DNA of 15,992 nt from Legionellaceae bacterium UBA2794. GTDB taxonomy: Bacteria; Pseudomonadota; Gammaproteobacteria; Legionellales; Legionellaceae. Positions 1-7,120 of the stretch are shown here, one piece after another. Position 1 is the first letter of the stretch, and each line of letters starts with the position of its first letter. The notes under the pieces are model-generated. The model made no database searches. It was not told the DNA's origin and saw only the letters and a list, made by a program, of their open reading frames with translations. The DNA lies in assembly GCA_002352055.1 (NCBI GenBank), contig DEHS01000094.1:67502-83493 (forward strand), given 5' to 3'. A program made the position numbers and the translations under genes.

Positions 1-128
1 TCCTTTTTAGTTCTTAATATTAAATTAGTGTATCCTTGTTTTTTTAAGGATCTGACGATTGCAGAGCCAACCAGACCTGCATGTCCAGCAACAAATATTC
101 GAGAATCAGTATGCATGGTGTTACTCAT
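1..128 (-). CDS. fcl: GDP-L-fucose synthase, 5' part only (runs off left edge)
   Basis: Only the first 42 codons are present; the gene continues beyond base 1. The product would be the bifunctional 3,5-epimerase/4-reductase that converts GDP-4-keto-6-deoxy-D-mannose to GDP-L-fucose in the cytoplasm. The visible N-terminus reads [20 protein letters not shown] followed by GSAIVRSL. It contains the GxxGxxG NAD(P)-binding turn in the form GHAGLVGS, which is the usual beginning of Fcl/WcaG proteins. The ATG at 128 is preferred because TAAGGA (140-135) lies 6 nt upstream; a second ATG at 116 is possible but has no such site. It lies 80 bp after gmd on the same strand, and gmd followed by fcl is the standard GDP-fucose pair. 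A different reductase acting on the same keto sugar (Rmd, colitose enzymes) is less likely given the residues seen. Confidence 0.85.
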   Translation of the reverse strand, partial: MSNTMHTDSRIFVAGHAGLVGSAIVRSLKKQGYTNLILRTKK

Positions 129-208
129 TAATAATCCTTACTCTTACGAAATTTATTTTATTAACTACTAAAAAATAAGTAATGTTGTTGACTAAACACA
201 GACTCAGT

Positions 209-1276
209 TTAATCGTGGTAACCATTATCTTTAATAAATTTATCTTTACAAGCTATCTGATAATCAGAATGAATCATTTCCTTCACCAGCTCGTGAAAAC
301 TGATTTTAGGTTTCCAACCCAATTGGGTGCGGGCTTTACTGGCATCACCTAATAAAGTGTCTACTTCTGTGGGTCTGAAATAACGTGGATCAATCGCGAT
401 GCGACACACTCCATCGCTCGAGTAAGCCTTTTCATCAATCCCTTCACCTTCCCAATTTAAATCGAGGTTTATTTCTTTAGCACAAATATTGATAAACTCA
501 CGAACACTGTGTTGCTCACCTGTTGCTATAACAAAATCTTCGGGTTTTTCCTGTTGCAACATGAGCCATTGCATTTCTACATAATCCTTAGCATGCCCCC
601 AGTCTCGCTTGGCATTGATATTACCTAAATACAAACATTCTTCAAGACCGCATTTAATTCGAGCAAGACCTCGAGTGATTTTTCGGGTTACAAATGTTTC
701 ACCACGGATGGGAGATTCATGATTAAATAAAATACCGTTACACGCATACATGTTGTATGCTTCCCGGTAATTAACCGTTATCCAATATGCATATAGCTTT
801 GATACGGCATAGGGTGATCTGGGATAAAATGGGGTTGTTTCTTTCTGCGGCGTTTCCTGAACTAAACCATAAAGTTCAGAAGTAGATGCCTGATAAAATT
901 TGGTTTTTTTTTCAAAACCCAAAATTCGTATTGCTTCCAGTATTCTTAAGGCACCGAGCGCATCGGAATTGGCGGTATATTCTGGTTCTTCAAAAGAAAC
1001 CGCCACGTGACTTTGGGCGGCAAGGTTGTAAATTTCATCGGGTTTAGTCTTTTGTATAATATGAATCAAACTACTACTATCAGTCATATCACCATAATGC
1101 AAAATAAGTTGCAGATTTTTTTCATGAGGGTCTTGATAAAGATGGTCTATGCGGGCGGTATTTATTAATGAAGATCGTCTTTTAATTCCGTGCACTACAT
1201 ATCCCTTATTGATCAAAAACTCAGCCAGATACGCTCCATCTTGACCTGTAACACCTGTAATTAATGCAGTTTTCAC
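209..1276 (-). CDS. gmd: GDP-mannose 4,6-dehydratase
   Basis: Converts GDP-D-mannose to GDP-4-keto-6-deoxy-D-mannose, the branch point to GDP-L-fucose and other GDP-6-deoxyhexoses. It is a 355-residue extended SDR enzyme of normal family length. The cofactor loop GVTGQDG is at residues 8-14. The catalytic region shows STSE at 131-134 and YAVSK at 156-160, so the Thr/Ser, Glu, Tyr and Lys set is intact. A conserved stretch [15 protein letters not shown] follows. The start is GTG at 1276, with AAGGGG 6 nt upstream; no in-frame ATG precedes the Rossmann strand. It sits 167 bp downstream of manC and 80 bp upstream of fcl on the same strand, so the substrate is made and the product used by its neighbours. 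Identification is firm; only the final sugar depends on fcl being complete. Confidence 0.96.
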   Translation of the reverse strand: MKTALITGVTGQDGAYLAEFLINKGYVVHGIKRRSSLINTARIDHLYQDPHEKNLQLILHYGDMTDSSSLIHIIQKTKPDEIYNLAAQSHVAVSFEEPEYTANSDALGALRILEAIRILGFEKKTKFYQASTSELYGLVQETPQKETTPFYPRSPYAVSKLYAYWITVNYREAYNMYACNGILFNHESPIRGETFVTRKITRGLARIKCGLEECLYLGNINAKRDWGHAKDYVEMQWLMLQQEKPEDFVIATGEQHSVREFINICAKEINLDLNWEGEGIDEKAYSSDGVCRIAIDPRYFRPTEVDTLLGDASKARTQLGWKPKISFHELVKEMIHSDYQIACKDKFIKDNGYHD

Positions 1277-1443
1277 CCAATACCCCTTATATACCTTTGT
1301 CTAATAAGAACATAATTAGAAATCCTAAACCATATTCTTAATTAATAAATTCAATAAAAATTAATAGTTCGCTAAATTACTGGCGAGTTTATCATGGATC
1401 TTGCTATTGAGCCGGAATCTATAGAACATATCAAAAAATAATA

Positions 1444-2856
1444 TTATACACGCCCGTAGATATCTTCGAATCGTACTATATCGTCCTCACCCATGTATTC
1501 ACCACTTTGTACTTCAATCATAACCAGATCAAGAACCCCTGGATTTTCCAAACGATGCTTGTGACCTGCAGGGATATATGTGGATTCATTCGTATTGATA
1601 TACATTTCCTTATCACCATTTATTACTTTTGCCATACCACTAACCACTATCCAATGTTCACTACGATGATGATGCATCTGGAGGCTTAAACTCGCTCCTG
1701 GTTTAACCTCAATCCGTTTAATTTTAAAACGGGGGCCTTTTTCAAGAACCGTATAGGTTCCCCAGGGTCTATGAACTGTTCGATGTAGTTTGTAAGTGTC
1801 ATGATCCTGGGCTTTGAGTTCACTGTAAATTCGTTTCACATCTTGAACTCGTGATTTATCAGCAACCAATAAAGCATCAGGTGTATCAATAATAATCAGA
1901 TTATCAAGCCCTACAGCCCCTATCATACGCTCTTTACTTTGTATGAAACAATTCGTTACATCATGGATTAAAGCTTCACCCTCAATTCGATTGCCTTTTA
2001 TATCGGATTCAGCAAGATCCCCCAAAGCATTCCATGAACCAATATCACTCCAGCCAATACTACAAGGGACCACCGCTACTCGTTTGGATTTCTCAACTAC
2101 AGCGTAATCAATTGAGTTTTCATGGACCAAACGGAATGTTTTTTCATCCAGAATTAATTGAGTGTGTTCTTCCTTAACAAGGAGACTGGATTGATCAATA
2201 CAATTTTTTGTGGCTAGTAAAATATCTGGACAATAAAGTTCAAGTTCTTCAAGAATGGTTTTGGAAGACACACAAAACATTCCTGAATTCCAGAAAAAAT
2301 TTCCAGATTGACAATATTCGGTAGCTTTTTCCAAAGAAGGTTTTTCTATAAAATTTAATACATGGTTGCCTTCAGCTTCTATATATCCATAACCAGTCTC
2401 CGGATGTTCTGGCTGAATACCGAATGCGACTAGCTTGTTATCCATAGCGAGATCCACTGCCTTAAGTACTGCATCAGCAAATGCATTTTGATCAAGAATA
2501 ATATGATCTGCAGGTAAAATAAGCATCAGAGCATCTTCGTTAGCATGAGAAACATATAAGGCCGCTGAAGCAATTGCCGCAGCTGTATTTCGTCCAAATG
2601 GCTCAAGAATGTAGGACATTTTGAGCGACTTGTGATTCATTTCACGAAATTCTTCTTCAGTTTTGAAATAAAAATCACGATTGGTTATGGTAAGAATTTC
2701 TTCAACGCCGGGTAATAATGAACTTCTCTCGAACGTTTTTTGTAACAGACTTTTGCCATCGGCCAGGCGAATAAATGGCTTAGGATGTAATTCCCGAGAT
2801 ACAGGCCATAGTCTGGAGCCTGCTCCTCCACATAATATTGTAGGTATTAAGCGCAT
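1444..2856 (-). CDS. manC: Mannose-1-phosphate guanylyltransferase / mannose-6-phosphate isomerase
   Basis: Bifunctional type II enzyme (ManC/AlgA/XanB family) that makes GDP-D-mannose from mannose-1-phosphate and GTP; the C-terminal cupin can isomerise fructose-6-P and mannose-6-P. From the ATG at 2856 it is 470 residues, normal length. The nucleotidyltransferase signature GGAGSRLWP is at about residues 10-18, with PKPF at 25-28, EPFGRNTA near 85, PADH near 115 and FIEKP at 169-173. The isomerase half shows HRPWGTYT near 362 and the metal-binding QMHHHRSEHW near 393, then IPAGHKHRLENPG. A GTG two codons upstream overlaps the last base of the ribosome binding site, so it is rejected as start. 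It is the first gene of manC-gmd-fcl, behind a likely promoter at 2974-3002, and supplies GDP-mannose to Gmd. Confidence 0.95.
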   Translation of the reverse strand: MRLIPTILCGGAGSRLWPVSRELHPKPFIRLADGKSLLQKTFERSSLLPGVEEILTITNRDFYFKTEEEFREMNHKSLKMSYILEPFGRNTAAAIASAALYVSHANEDALMLILPADHIILDQNAFADAVLKAVDLAMDNKLVAFGIQPEHPETGYGYIEAEGNHVLNFIEKPSLEKATEYCQSGNFFWNSGMFCVSSKTILEELELYCPDILLATKNCIDQSSLLVKEEHTQLILDEKTFRLVHENSIDYAVVEKSKRVAVVPCSIGWSDIGSWNALGDLAESDIKGNRIEGEALIHDVTNCFIQSKERMIGAVGLDNLIIIDTPDALLVADKSRVQDVKRIYSELKAQDHDTYKLHRTVHRPWGTYTVLEKGPRFKIKRIEVKPGASLSLQMHHHRSEHWIVVSGMAKVINGDKEMYINTNESTYIPAGHKHRLENPGVLDLVMIEVQSGEYMGEDDIVRFEDIYGRV

Positions 2857-2861
2857 TAACA

Positions 2862-2867
2862 CTCCTT
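2862..2867 (-). promoter_or_regulatory. Ribosome binding site that fixes the manC start
   Basis: AAGGAG on the minus strand, 5 nt before the ATG at 2856-2854. Its last G is also the first base of the upstream in-frame GTG (2862-2860), so the GTG cannot be used with this site. This shortens the longest reading frame by two codons. Confidence 0.8.
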
Positions 2868-2973
2868 TTTACCTCATTTGTTTGTGAAACAGCACGCTCA
2901 TTTCGTCATATTGGTCGTAAGAAAATAAATGTATGCTACAACTTTAAGGCGTATTGTATTTTATTAATCGCAA

Positions 2974-3002
2974 ATTATTATAAAAATACGAATGATTGTC
3001 AA
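2974..3002 (-). promoter_or_regulatory. Probable sigma70 promoter for manC-gmd-fcl
   Basis: On the minus strand there is a perfect TTGACA at 3002-2997. Downstream lies the AT-rich TATAATAAT, giving AATAAT at 2979-2974 with 17-bp spacing or TAATAA at 2980-2975 with 16-bp spacing; the perfect TATAAT at 2982-2977 would be only 14 bp away. It lies about 120 bp before the manC ATG, leaving a leader of roughly 110 nt. It falls in the 261-bp gap after the acyltransferase gene, so manC-gmd-fcl can be transcribed separately from the seven-gene block upstream. No convincing intrinsic terminator was found in that gap, so read-through is also possible. Confidence 0.55.
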
Positions 3003-3123
3003 TTTTCTTGGATGATTTAAAATGCACCTTCATCACGATACAAAAAATCAGTATCTTCTCATGAATATAAATTTAATTGACGATCACTTAGGAACAACAC
3101 GCGGCAAATAGATGATGTGTCAC

Positions 3124-3777
3124 TTAATGAAAAAATTCTTTTTGATTTTGAATATTATTCTCTTTAATCTTAACCTCAGGATATAGACCCACGGCAATCG
3201 AATTATCTGGAATTTGAGAGTTTCTTAAAAATGCGTTTGCCCCCACACCCACATTGTTGCCTAAAACACAGGAGCCAATAACTGAACTTTTCGAGTAAAG
3301 AACATTAGCCTGCCCAAATTGAGGATAAATCCCATTTATATCACTTCCTACAGTAACATTCTGATAAACAACCAAATAATTGGAATAGCTAGCATTGCCC
3401 AAAATAGTTCCTATTGGGTGAACAAACAAAAATACATCGGGTAGCTTAATTGAGTAAAATGCATCAACTCCATGCAATGCTTTATTTAAAAAAAATGCCT
3501 TTTCTGCAAGATTAATAAATTGATTTTTATAAGCTTCATTAGCAATCCAATAAAGAAACATCGCGTAATGATCTGAATTTAAATGATTAAATACAGAATG
3601 ACCTTTATCAAAATAATACTTTTTTTGGATTTGGCTAAAACAATAGTCCATTCGTTCGATTACCATGGGCATAATTTGTACCAGATTGTAACTGATATCA
3701 ATATCATCCGGAAAAAACATATTGAGTTGCTTTAATAAATACTGTGTCAATACTTTAGATTCAAGTGATAAGATCAT
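3124..3777 (-). CDS. Hexapeptide-repeat acyltransferase, serine-acetyltransferase-like
   Basis: A 217-residue protein, probably an O- or N-acetyltransferase modifying the sugar made by this operon. Residues 1 to about 110 are mostly helical in character. From about 117 (FVHPIGTILG, with candidate catalytic His120) the chain has the spaced small/hydrophobic pattern of a left-handed beta helix: YQNVTVGS, SSVIGSCVLGNNVGVGANAFL and DNSIAVG. A helical N-terminal part followed by HPxGxxxG is the arrangement of CysE-type serine acetyltransferases, although its sequence departs from true CysE. The ATG at 3777 overlaps the hisF stop in an ATGA, so translation is coupled and it is the last gene of the operon. 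Cysteine synthesis is unlikely in this context. The acceptor (amino group or hydroxyl) cannot be told from sequence. Confidence 0.65.
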   Translation of the reverse strand: MILSLESKVLTQYLLKQLNMFFPDDIDISYNLVQIMPMVIERMDYCFSQIQKKYYFDKGHSVFNHLNSDHYAMFLYWIANEAYKNQFINLAEKAFFLNKALHGVDAFYSIKLPDVFLFVHPIGTILGNASYSNYLVVYQNVTVGSDINGIYPQFGQANVLYSKSSVIGSCVLGNNVGVGANAFLRNSQIPDNSIAVGLYPEVKIKENNIQNQKEFFH

Positions 3778-4541
3778 TTTGTAAGCTTCATGGGGATGCC
3801 CTGATTCAATAAATAGGAACGGGCACGTATTGGATTATTATCACCAAAATGAAATAAACTGGCACAGGATACTGCATCCACGTTGGCTTCTTTAAAGGCA
3901 TCTACGAGATGCATGAAGGTACCGGCACCTCCTGAAATGATAATAGGTCTATCAGTATAAGTTCTTACTAAGGCAGCACAGTCTAAATCGTAACCTTTCA
4001 TCATCCCATCATTATCAATAGAATTGATAACAAATTCACCAGCGCCACGCTCAGTCATCTCTAGAACATAATCACGAAGATTTTTATTTGTTTTTTGAGT
4101 GCCACAATGGCTGTATAACACATAATTACCGGCTTCAAGGCGTACGTCTAAACCCACTACAATGCATTGTCTGCCATATAGATTCGCCGCTGTATGAATC
4201 AAATCAGGATCAGTATGCGCAGCTGTAGTTATTGATACCTTATCAGCACCAGCTAATAACAGACGGCGAATTTTATCAATTGAGTCAATTCCACCGCCTA
4301 CTGACAGGGGCATAAAACATTCTTTCGCGACATCTTTAACTGTATTTTCCAATAATTCAAAAGCACTGCCATGGCGATTAGCATCAATATCCAAAAAAAA
4401 CAGTTCATCTGCATTTTGCGCATTGTAAATTCTTGCAGCGGAAACAGGATCGCCAGTATCCCGAAAAGTGGCAAATTGTTTTCCTTTAACCATTCGTCCT
4501 TTACTTAATAATAAGGTGGGGATAATTCGTTTTTTTAACAT
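3774..4541 (-). CDS. hisF: HisF-like partner of the sugar amidotransferase (not histidine HisF)
   Basis: A 255-residue TIM barrel homologous to the cyclase subunit of imidazole glycerol phosphate synthase. In this setting (compare hisF2 with wbpG in Pseudomonas aeruginosa) it is expected to carry ammonia from the HisH glutaminase to the amidotransferase that builds an acetamidino group. The N-terminus MLKKRIIPTLLL aligns with the usual MLxKRIIPCLDV, but the catalytic Asp11 of true HisF is Leu here. The second catalytic Asp is kept (GLDVR, Asp132), as are VGGGID near 81 and the ISGGAG phosphate loop. The loss of Asp11 argues against imidazole-glycerol-phosphate synthesis. The start is the ATG at 4541, which overlaps the hisH stop (ATGTTAA) and gives the family N-terminus; an in-frame GTG at 4553 is rejected. 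The symbol denotes family, not a histidine role. Confidence 0.88.
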   Translation of the reverse strand: MLKKRIIPTLLLSKGRMVKGKQFATFRDTGDPVSAARIYNAQNADELFFLDIDANRHGSAFELLENTVKDVAKECFMPLSVGGGIDSIDKIRRLLLAGADKVSITTAAHTDPDLIHTAANLYGRQCIVVGLDVRLEAGNYVLYSHCGTQKTNKNLRDYVLEMTERGAGEFVINSIDNDGMMKGYDLDCAALVRTYTDRPIIISGGAGTFMHLVDAFKEANVDAVSCASLFHFGDNNPIRARSYLLNQGIPMKLTK

Positions 4542-5158
4542 AGTCCGTCCCACTCACAAAAATTCTCAATTAAAAGTAACCCATTATCCTGACTTTTTTC
4601 GGGATGAAATTGGATGCCGACTATATTATGCTTTGCAACTATAGCAGGGAATTTTGTTCCATATTCGGTTGTAGCAAGAATATTTGGCGCATGGGTTACA
4701 TTAAAGAAATAGGAATGAACAAAGTAAAAATCAACATGCTTTTTCAGTTTGTCTGTTATGGGATGCTCAAAGTTAAATTCAAGAGAATTCCAACCGACAT
4801 GAGGAACTGGTAGATCAGGCAGATCCAGTATTTGTACTTTTCCAGGTATAAAACCTAAACCGGAAAATGATCCCCCCTCTTCCCCGAACTCAGAAAGAAT
4901 CTGCATGCCAAGACAAATGCCTAACAGAGGCTTACCCTCTTGAACGTGTTGAGCTATTTCACGATCCATCCCAAGCTCAACTATATTGGCCATTGCTTTA
5001 GCATAAGAGCCCACCCCGGGCACAATAAGATGCGAGCACTGTTCGATCTCATGAGCTGTTTTTAATACCAACGGCTCGTACCCGAGATAACTTAATGCAT
5101 TATGGACCGAATTGATATTGCCCATGCCATAATCAAGAATACCTATTATTTTGTCCAT
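4535..5158 (-). CDS. hisH: HisH-like glutamine amidotransferase partner
   Basis: A 207-residue class I glutaminase of normal HisH length, releasing ammonia from glutamine for the neighbouring amidotransferase. The triad is complete: Cys82 in GICLGMQ, His185 and Glu187 in FHPEKSQ. The N-terminal GILDYGMGN and the oxyanion-region PGVGSY (about 47-52) are typical. The ATG at 5158 lies inside the end of the amidotransferase gene (13-base overlap), with a GAAGGTG stretch just upstream, and its own stop overlaps the hisF start. The trio is therefore translationally coupled, as expected for subunits of one complex. Its position next to the WbpG/PseA-like gene rather than in a his operon marks it as the polysaccharide paralogue. 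Confidence 0.9.
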   Translation of the reverse strand: MDKIIGILDYGMGNINSVHNALSYLGYEPLVLKTAHEIEQCSHLIVPGVGSYAKAMANIVELGMDREIAQHVQEGKPLLGICLGMQILSEFGEEGGSFSGLGFIPGKVQILDLPDLPVPHVGWNSLEFNFEHPITDKLKKHVDFYFVHSYFFNVTHAPNILATTEYGTKFPAIVAKHNIVGIQFHPEKSQDNGLLLIENFCEWDGLC

Positions 5159-6321
5159 TCACCTTCTCTATACCACTTAATAGTATCCCAAACAGGTTTT
5201 GCTTTTTTGTTATTAGCAAAATCATGCTCATAAGGAGGGATAGCCATTTCTTTTACAATAATATTAAATTCTTCTTCAGTCAGACCTACATAACTTAAAA
5301 AGACATCAAGAGACTCAGGGCGATGACCCTCCATCGCATTCCACTCCTTTGCCTCTTCTTGCGAAATAATTCCGTTACGCAATTTAATGGAGTTGATTTG
5401 CGTGATTCGACTATAACCTCGTTTGATATATTTTATATAATCACGAGTACCTTGCATGAAGCACTCAATTTTTTCACCCGTAGTATTAACCTCATTAGGG
5501 ACACCTTCGAGCTCATCTGCCTGCCAGCCTAATTCTTCCTTAATCCATTTAGTATTGGCTTCGTAATCCCAGGGAATAAAGCTTCCTAAGCAAACAGAAG
5601 CATACCCCAGCTTTTTAAGCTCGCTTAACTTGGGATAAGTAAACGGATTCAAGTCGCGACGATCAATGGGATCATCGGGCTTATTGATCATTCCGTACAT
5701 ATCATCGGCGGATATACCTAAATTGCGAATCATATTGAATTTTTTTTCATCTTCATATTCAATTTCATCATTCAGATAATCATAATAAGCGGTTAATTCC
5801 GCCTGGGGTTCACCCCAAAATATTAGAGGAACATTGAATTTAATGGCAATTTGCATCGGATAGGAATAAATTCCCGTATGGCAGTGCCAACAAAAATCAG
5901 TTTTGCGAATAAAAGACTCTAACATCAATTTTTTAACAATCTTCCAATTAGGAGTAAAATCAATAACATCGACTCCCAATTTTTTAAACGTACGCTGATT
6001 ATTATCGGCAATCACAGATCGCATAAACCCATGATTAAATCGTACAACAAGAGGCTTAATATTGTACTCTTTCATGAGATACAATAATTGGAAAGTACTG
6101 TCTTTACCGCCACTAAACGGGATAATACAATCGTAATCCCCTTTTCCCCGATATTTTTCAATTAATTGATCGAGTAATCGCTTTCTTGCATCCCAATCAA
6201 TATTCTCTTTTTTTATTTTGGCAGAATTGCAAATGTTACAACATCCATTACTATCGAATTCAATTGTTTCATAAGTCTCTGGTAGCAGACAGTTTGAACA
6301 ACGCTTCAGTTTATCACTCAT
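5146..6321 (-). CDS. N-acetyl sugar amidotransferase (WbpG/PseA family)
   Basis: A 391-residue ATP-dependent PP-loop enzyme that uses ammonia to convert an N-acetyl group of a sugar to an acetamidino group. The pyrophosphatase loop SGGKDS is at 70-75. Two Cys pairs at the N-terminus (Cys8/Cys11, Cys28/Cys31) resemble a small zinc finger, and a third pair lies in CWHCHTG at 144-150. This Cys arrangement plus SGGKDS is typical of the WbpG (2,3-diacetamido-mannuronate) and PseA/legionaminate amidotransferases. The start ATG at 6321 has AGGTGA 3 nt upstream. It is 11 bp behind the SDR gene and overlaps hisH by 13 bases. Which sugar is modified cannot be read from the sequence, though the CMP-transferase in the same operon suggests a nonulosonate-like substrate. 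Confidence 0.9.
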   Translation of the reverse strand: MSDKLKRCSNCLLPETYETIEFDSNGCCNICNSAKIKKENIDWDARKRLLDQLIEKYRGKGDYDCIIPFSGGKDSTFQLLYLMKEYNIKPLVVRFNHGFMRSVIADNNQRTFKKLGVDVIDFTPNWKIVKKLMLESFIRKTDFCWHCHTGIYSYPMQIAIKFNVPLIFWGEPQAELTAYYDYLNDEIEYEDEKKFNMIRNLGISADDMYGMINKPDDPIDRRDLNPFTYPKLSELKKLGYASVCLGSFIPWDYEANTKWIKEELGWQADELEGVPNEVNTTGEKIECFMQGTRDYIKYIKRGYSRITQINSIKLRNGIISQEEAKEWNAMEGHRPESLDVFLSYVGLTEEEFNIIVKEMAIPPYEHDFANNKKAKPVWDTIKWYREGEWTK

Positions 6322-6332
6322 AAATCACCTAC

Positions 6333-7112
6333 TTATATTGTAAATCCATCGTCTACAACGAGATTTTGACCATTAACACATTCTGACATATCAGATAGCA
6401 AATAAATTAACGAGCCTGATAAATCGCTTTTATCTAACATTCCCTTATTAATGCATTGCTCTTTATAAGCATTAACAAACAGTTCGGGTTGCGAATCAAA
6501 AATACCCCCGGGACTTAAACTATTAGTCCTTATATTTTTACCTTTGAATGATTTGGCAAAATACTTTGTTAAATGAATTAACGCAGATTTTATAACCGCA
6601 TATTCAACAGGCATTGTCATCGGGGTATTTTCATAGATTTCAAACTTTGGTGCAACCACTCCATATATTGAAGCGATATTAACTATGTTCCCAAAACCCT
6701 GTTTAAGAAAATACGCTGCAAATTGTTGCGAGGTTAAAAAATAACCTCCTAAATTCAGGTTCAGGTTGTCACAAAAATCGTCATATTCCACATCCATTAA
6801 AAAACGGCCATAATGTTTGTTTCTTGGATAGGCATTGTTTACTAAAGCGTCAATTCTACCATAAGTTTCATGAACAAACGCTATTGCATTAATCACTGAA
6901 GTTTTATTAGTTATATCAATAGGAGTAAAATCTATAGTTCCGGAAAAATCCTGCTTTTGTAGAGCGCTCCATGAATTTCTGCTTGCTTCGTTATCCAGAT
7001 CGGCGATGATTGCTATTCCACCCTGCGCTGCAATTGATGAGATAAATTCTCGACCTAAAAGACCGGCGCCTCCAGTTACAACAACTACTTTATTTTTAAG
7101 AATATCATTCAT
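6333..7112 (-). CDS. Short-chain dehydrogenase, PtmA-like
   Basis: A 259-residue classical SDR. The dinucleotide loop TGGAGLLG is at 13-20, NNA at 92-94, Ser148 and YAVIK (Tyr171, Lys175) form the active site, and the C-terminus ends in GQNLVVDDGF. The stretch NNAYPRNKHYG followed by NLNLNLGGYFL closely resembles what I recall of PtmA proteins from the Campylobacter flagellin-glycan (legionaminate) region, where ptmA is next to the CMP-legionaminate synthetase gene. The reaction is not settled by sequence; oxidation or reduction of a sugar or sugar-precursor carbonyl is expected. It sits 8 bp after the aminotransferase gene and 11 bp before the amidotransferase gene, so an oxidise-then-transaminate pair with the aminotransferase is plausible. 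The ribosome binding site is weak (AAGA), suggesting coupling to the gene before it. Confidence 0.8.
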   Translation of the reverse strand: MNDILKNKVVVVTGGAGLLGREFISSIAAQGGIAIIADLDNEASRNSWSALQKQDFSGTIDFTPIDITNKTSVINAIAFVHETYGRIDALVNNAYPRNKHYGRFLMDVEYDDFCDNLNLNLGGYFLTSQQFAAYFLKQGFGNIVNIASIYGVVAPKFEIYENTPMTMPVEYAVIKSALIHLTKYFAKSFKGKNIRTNSLSPGGIFDSQPELFVNAYKEQCINKGMLDKSDLSGSLIYLLSDMSECVNGQNLVVDDGFTI

Positions 7113-7120
7113 AGTACATC

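Noticed and set aside
1507..1689. Plus-strand open frame of 60 codons
   Set aside because: It lies antisense inside manC, whose frame is fully supported by motifs; no ribosome binding site or family resemblance.
3037..3055. Intrinsic terminator after the acyltransferase gene (GATAC/GTATC hairpin)
   Set aside because: Only a 5-bp AT-rich stem with a 9-base loop and no T-run after it on the minus strand.
4604..4813. Plus-strand open frame of 69 codons within hisH
   Set aside because: Antisense shadow of a well-supported gene; the Cys-His-Glu triad is on the other strand.
3774..5158. Histidine biosynthesis hisHF pair
   Set aside because: Neighbouring WbpG/PseA-like gene, loss of HisF Asp11 and absence of other his genes point to the sugar amidotransferase complex.
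5323..5532. Plus-strand open frame of 69 codons within the amidotransferase gene
   Set aside because: Antisense shadow; no start signal and no recognisable protein.
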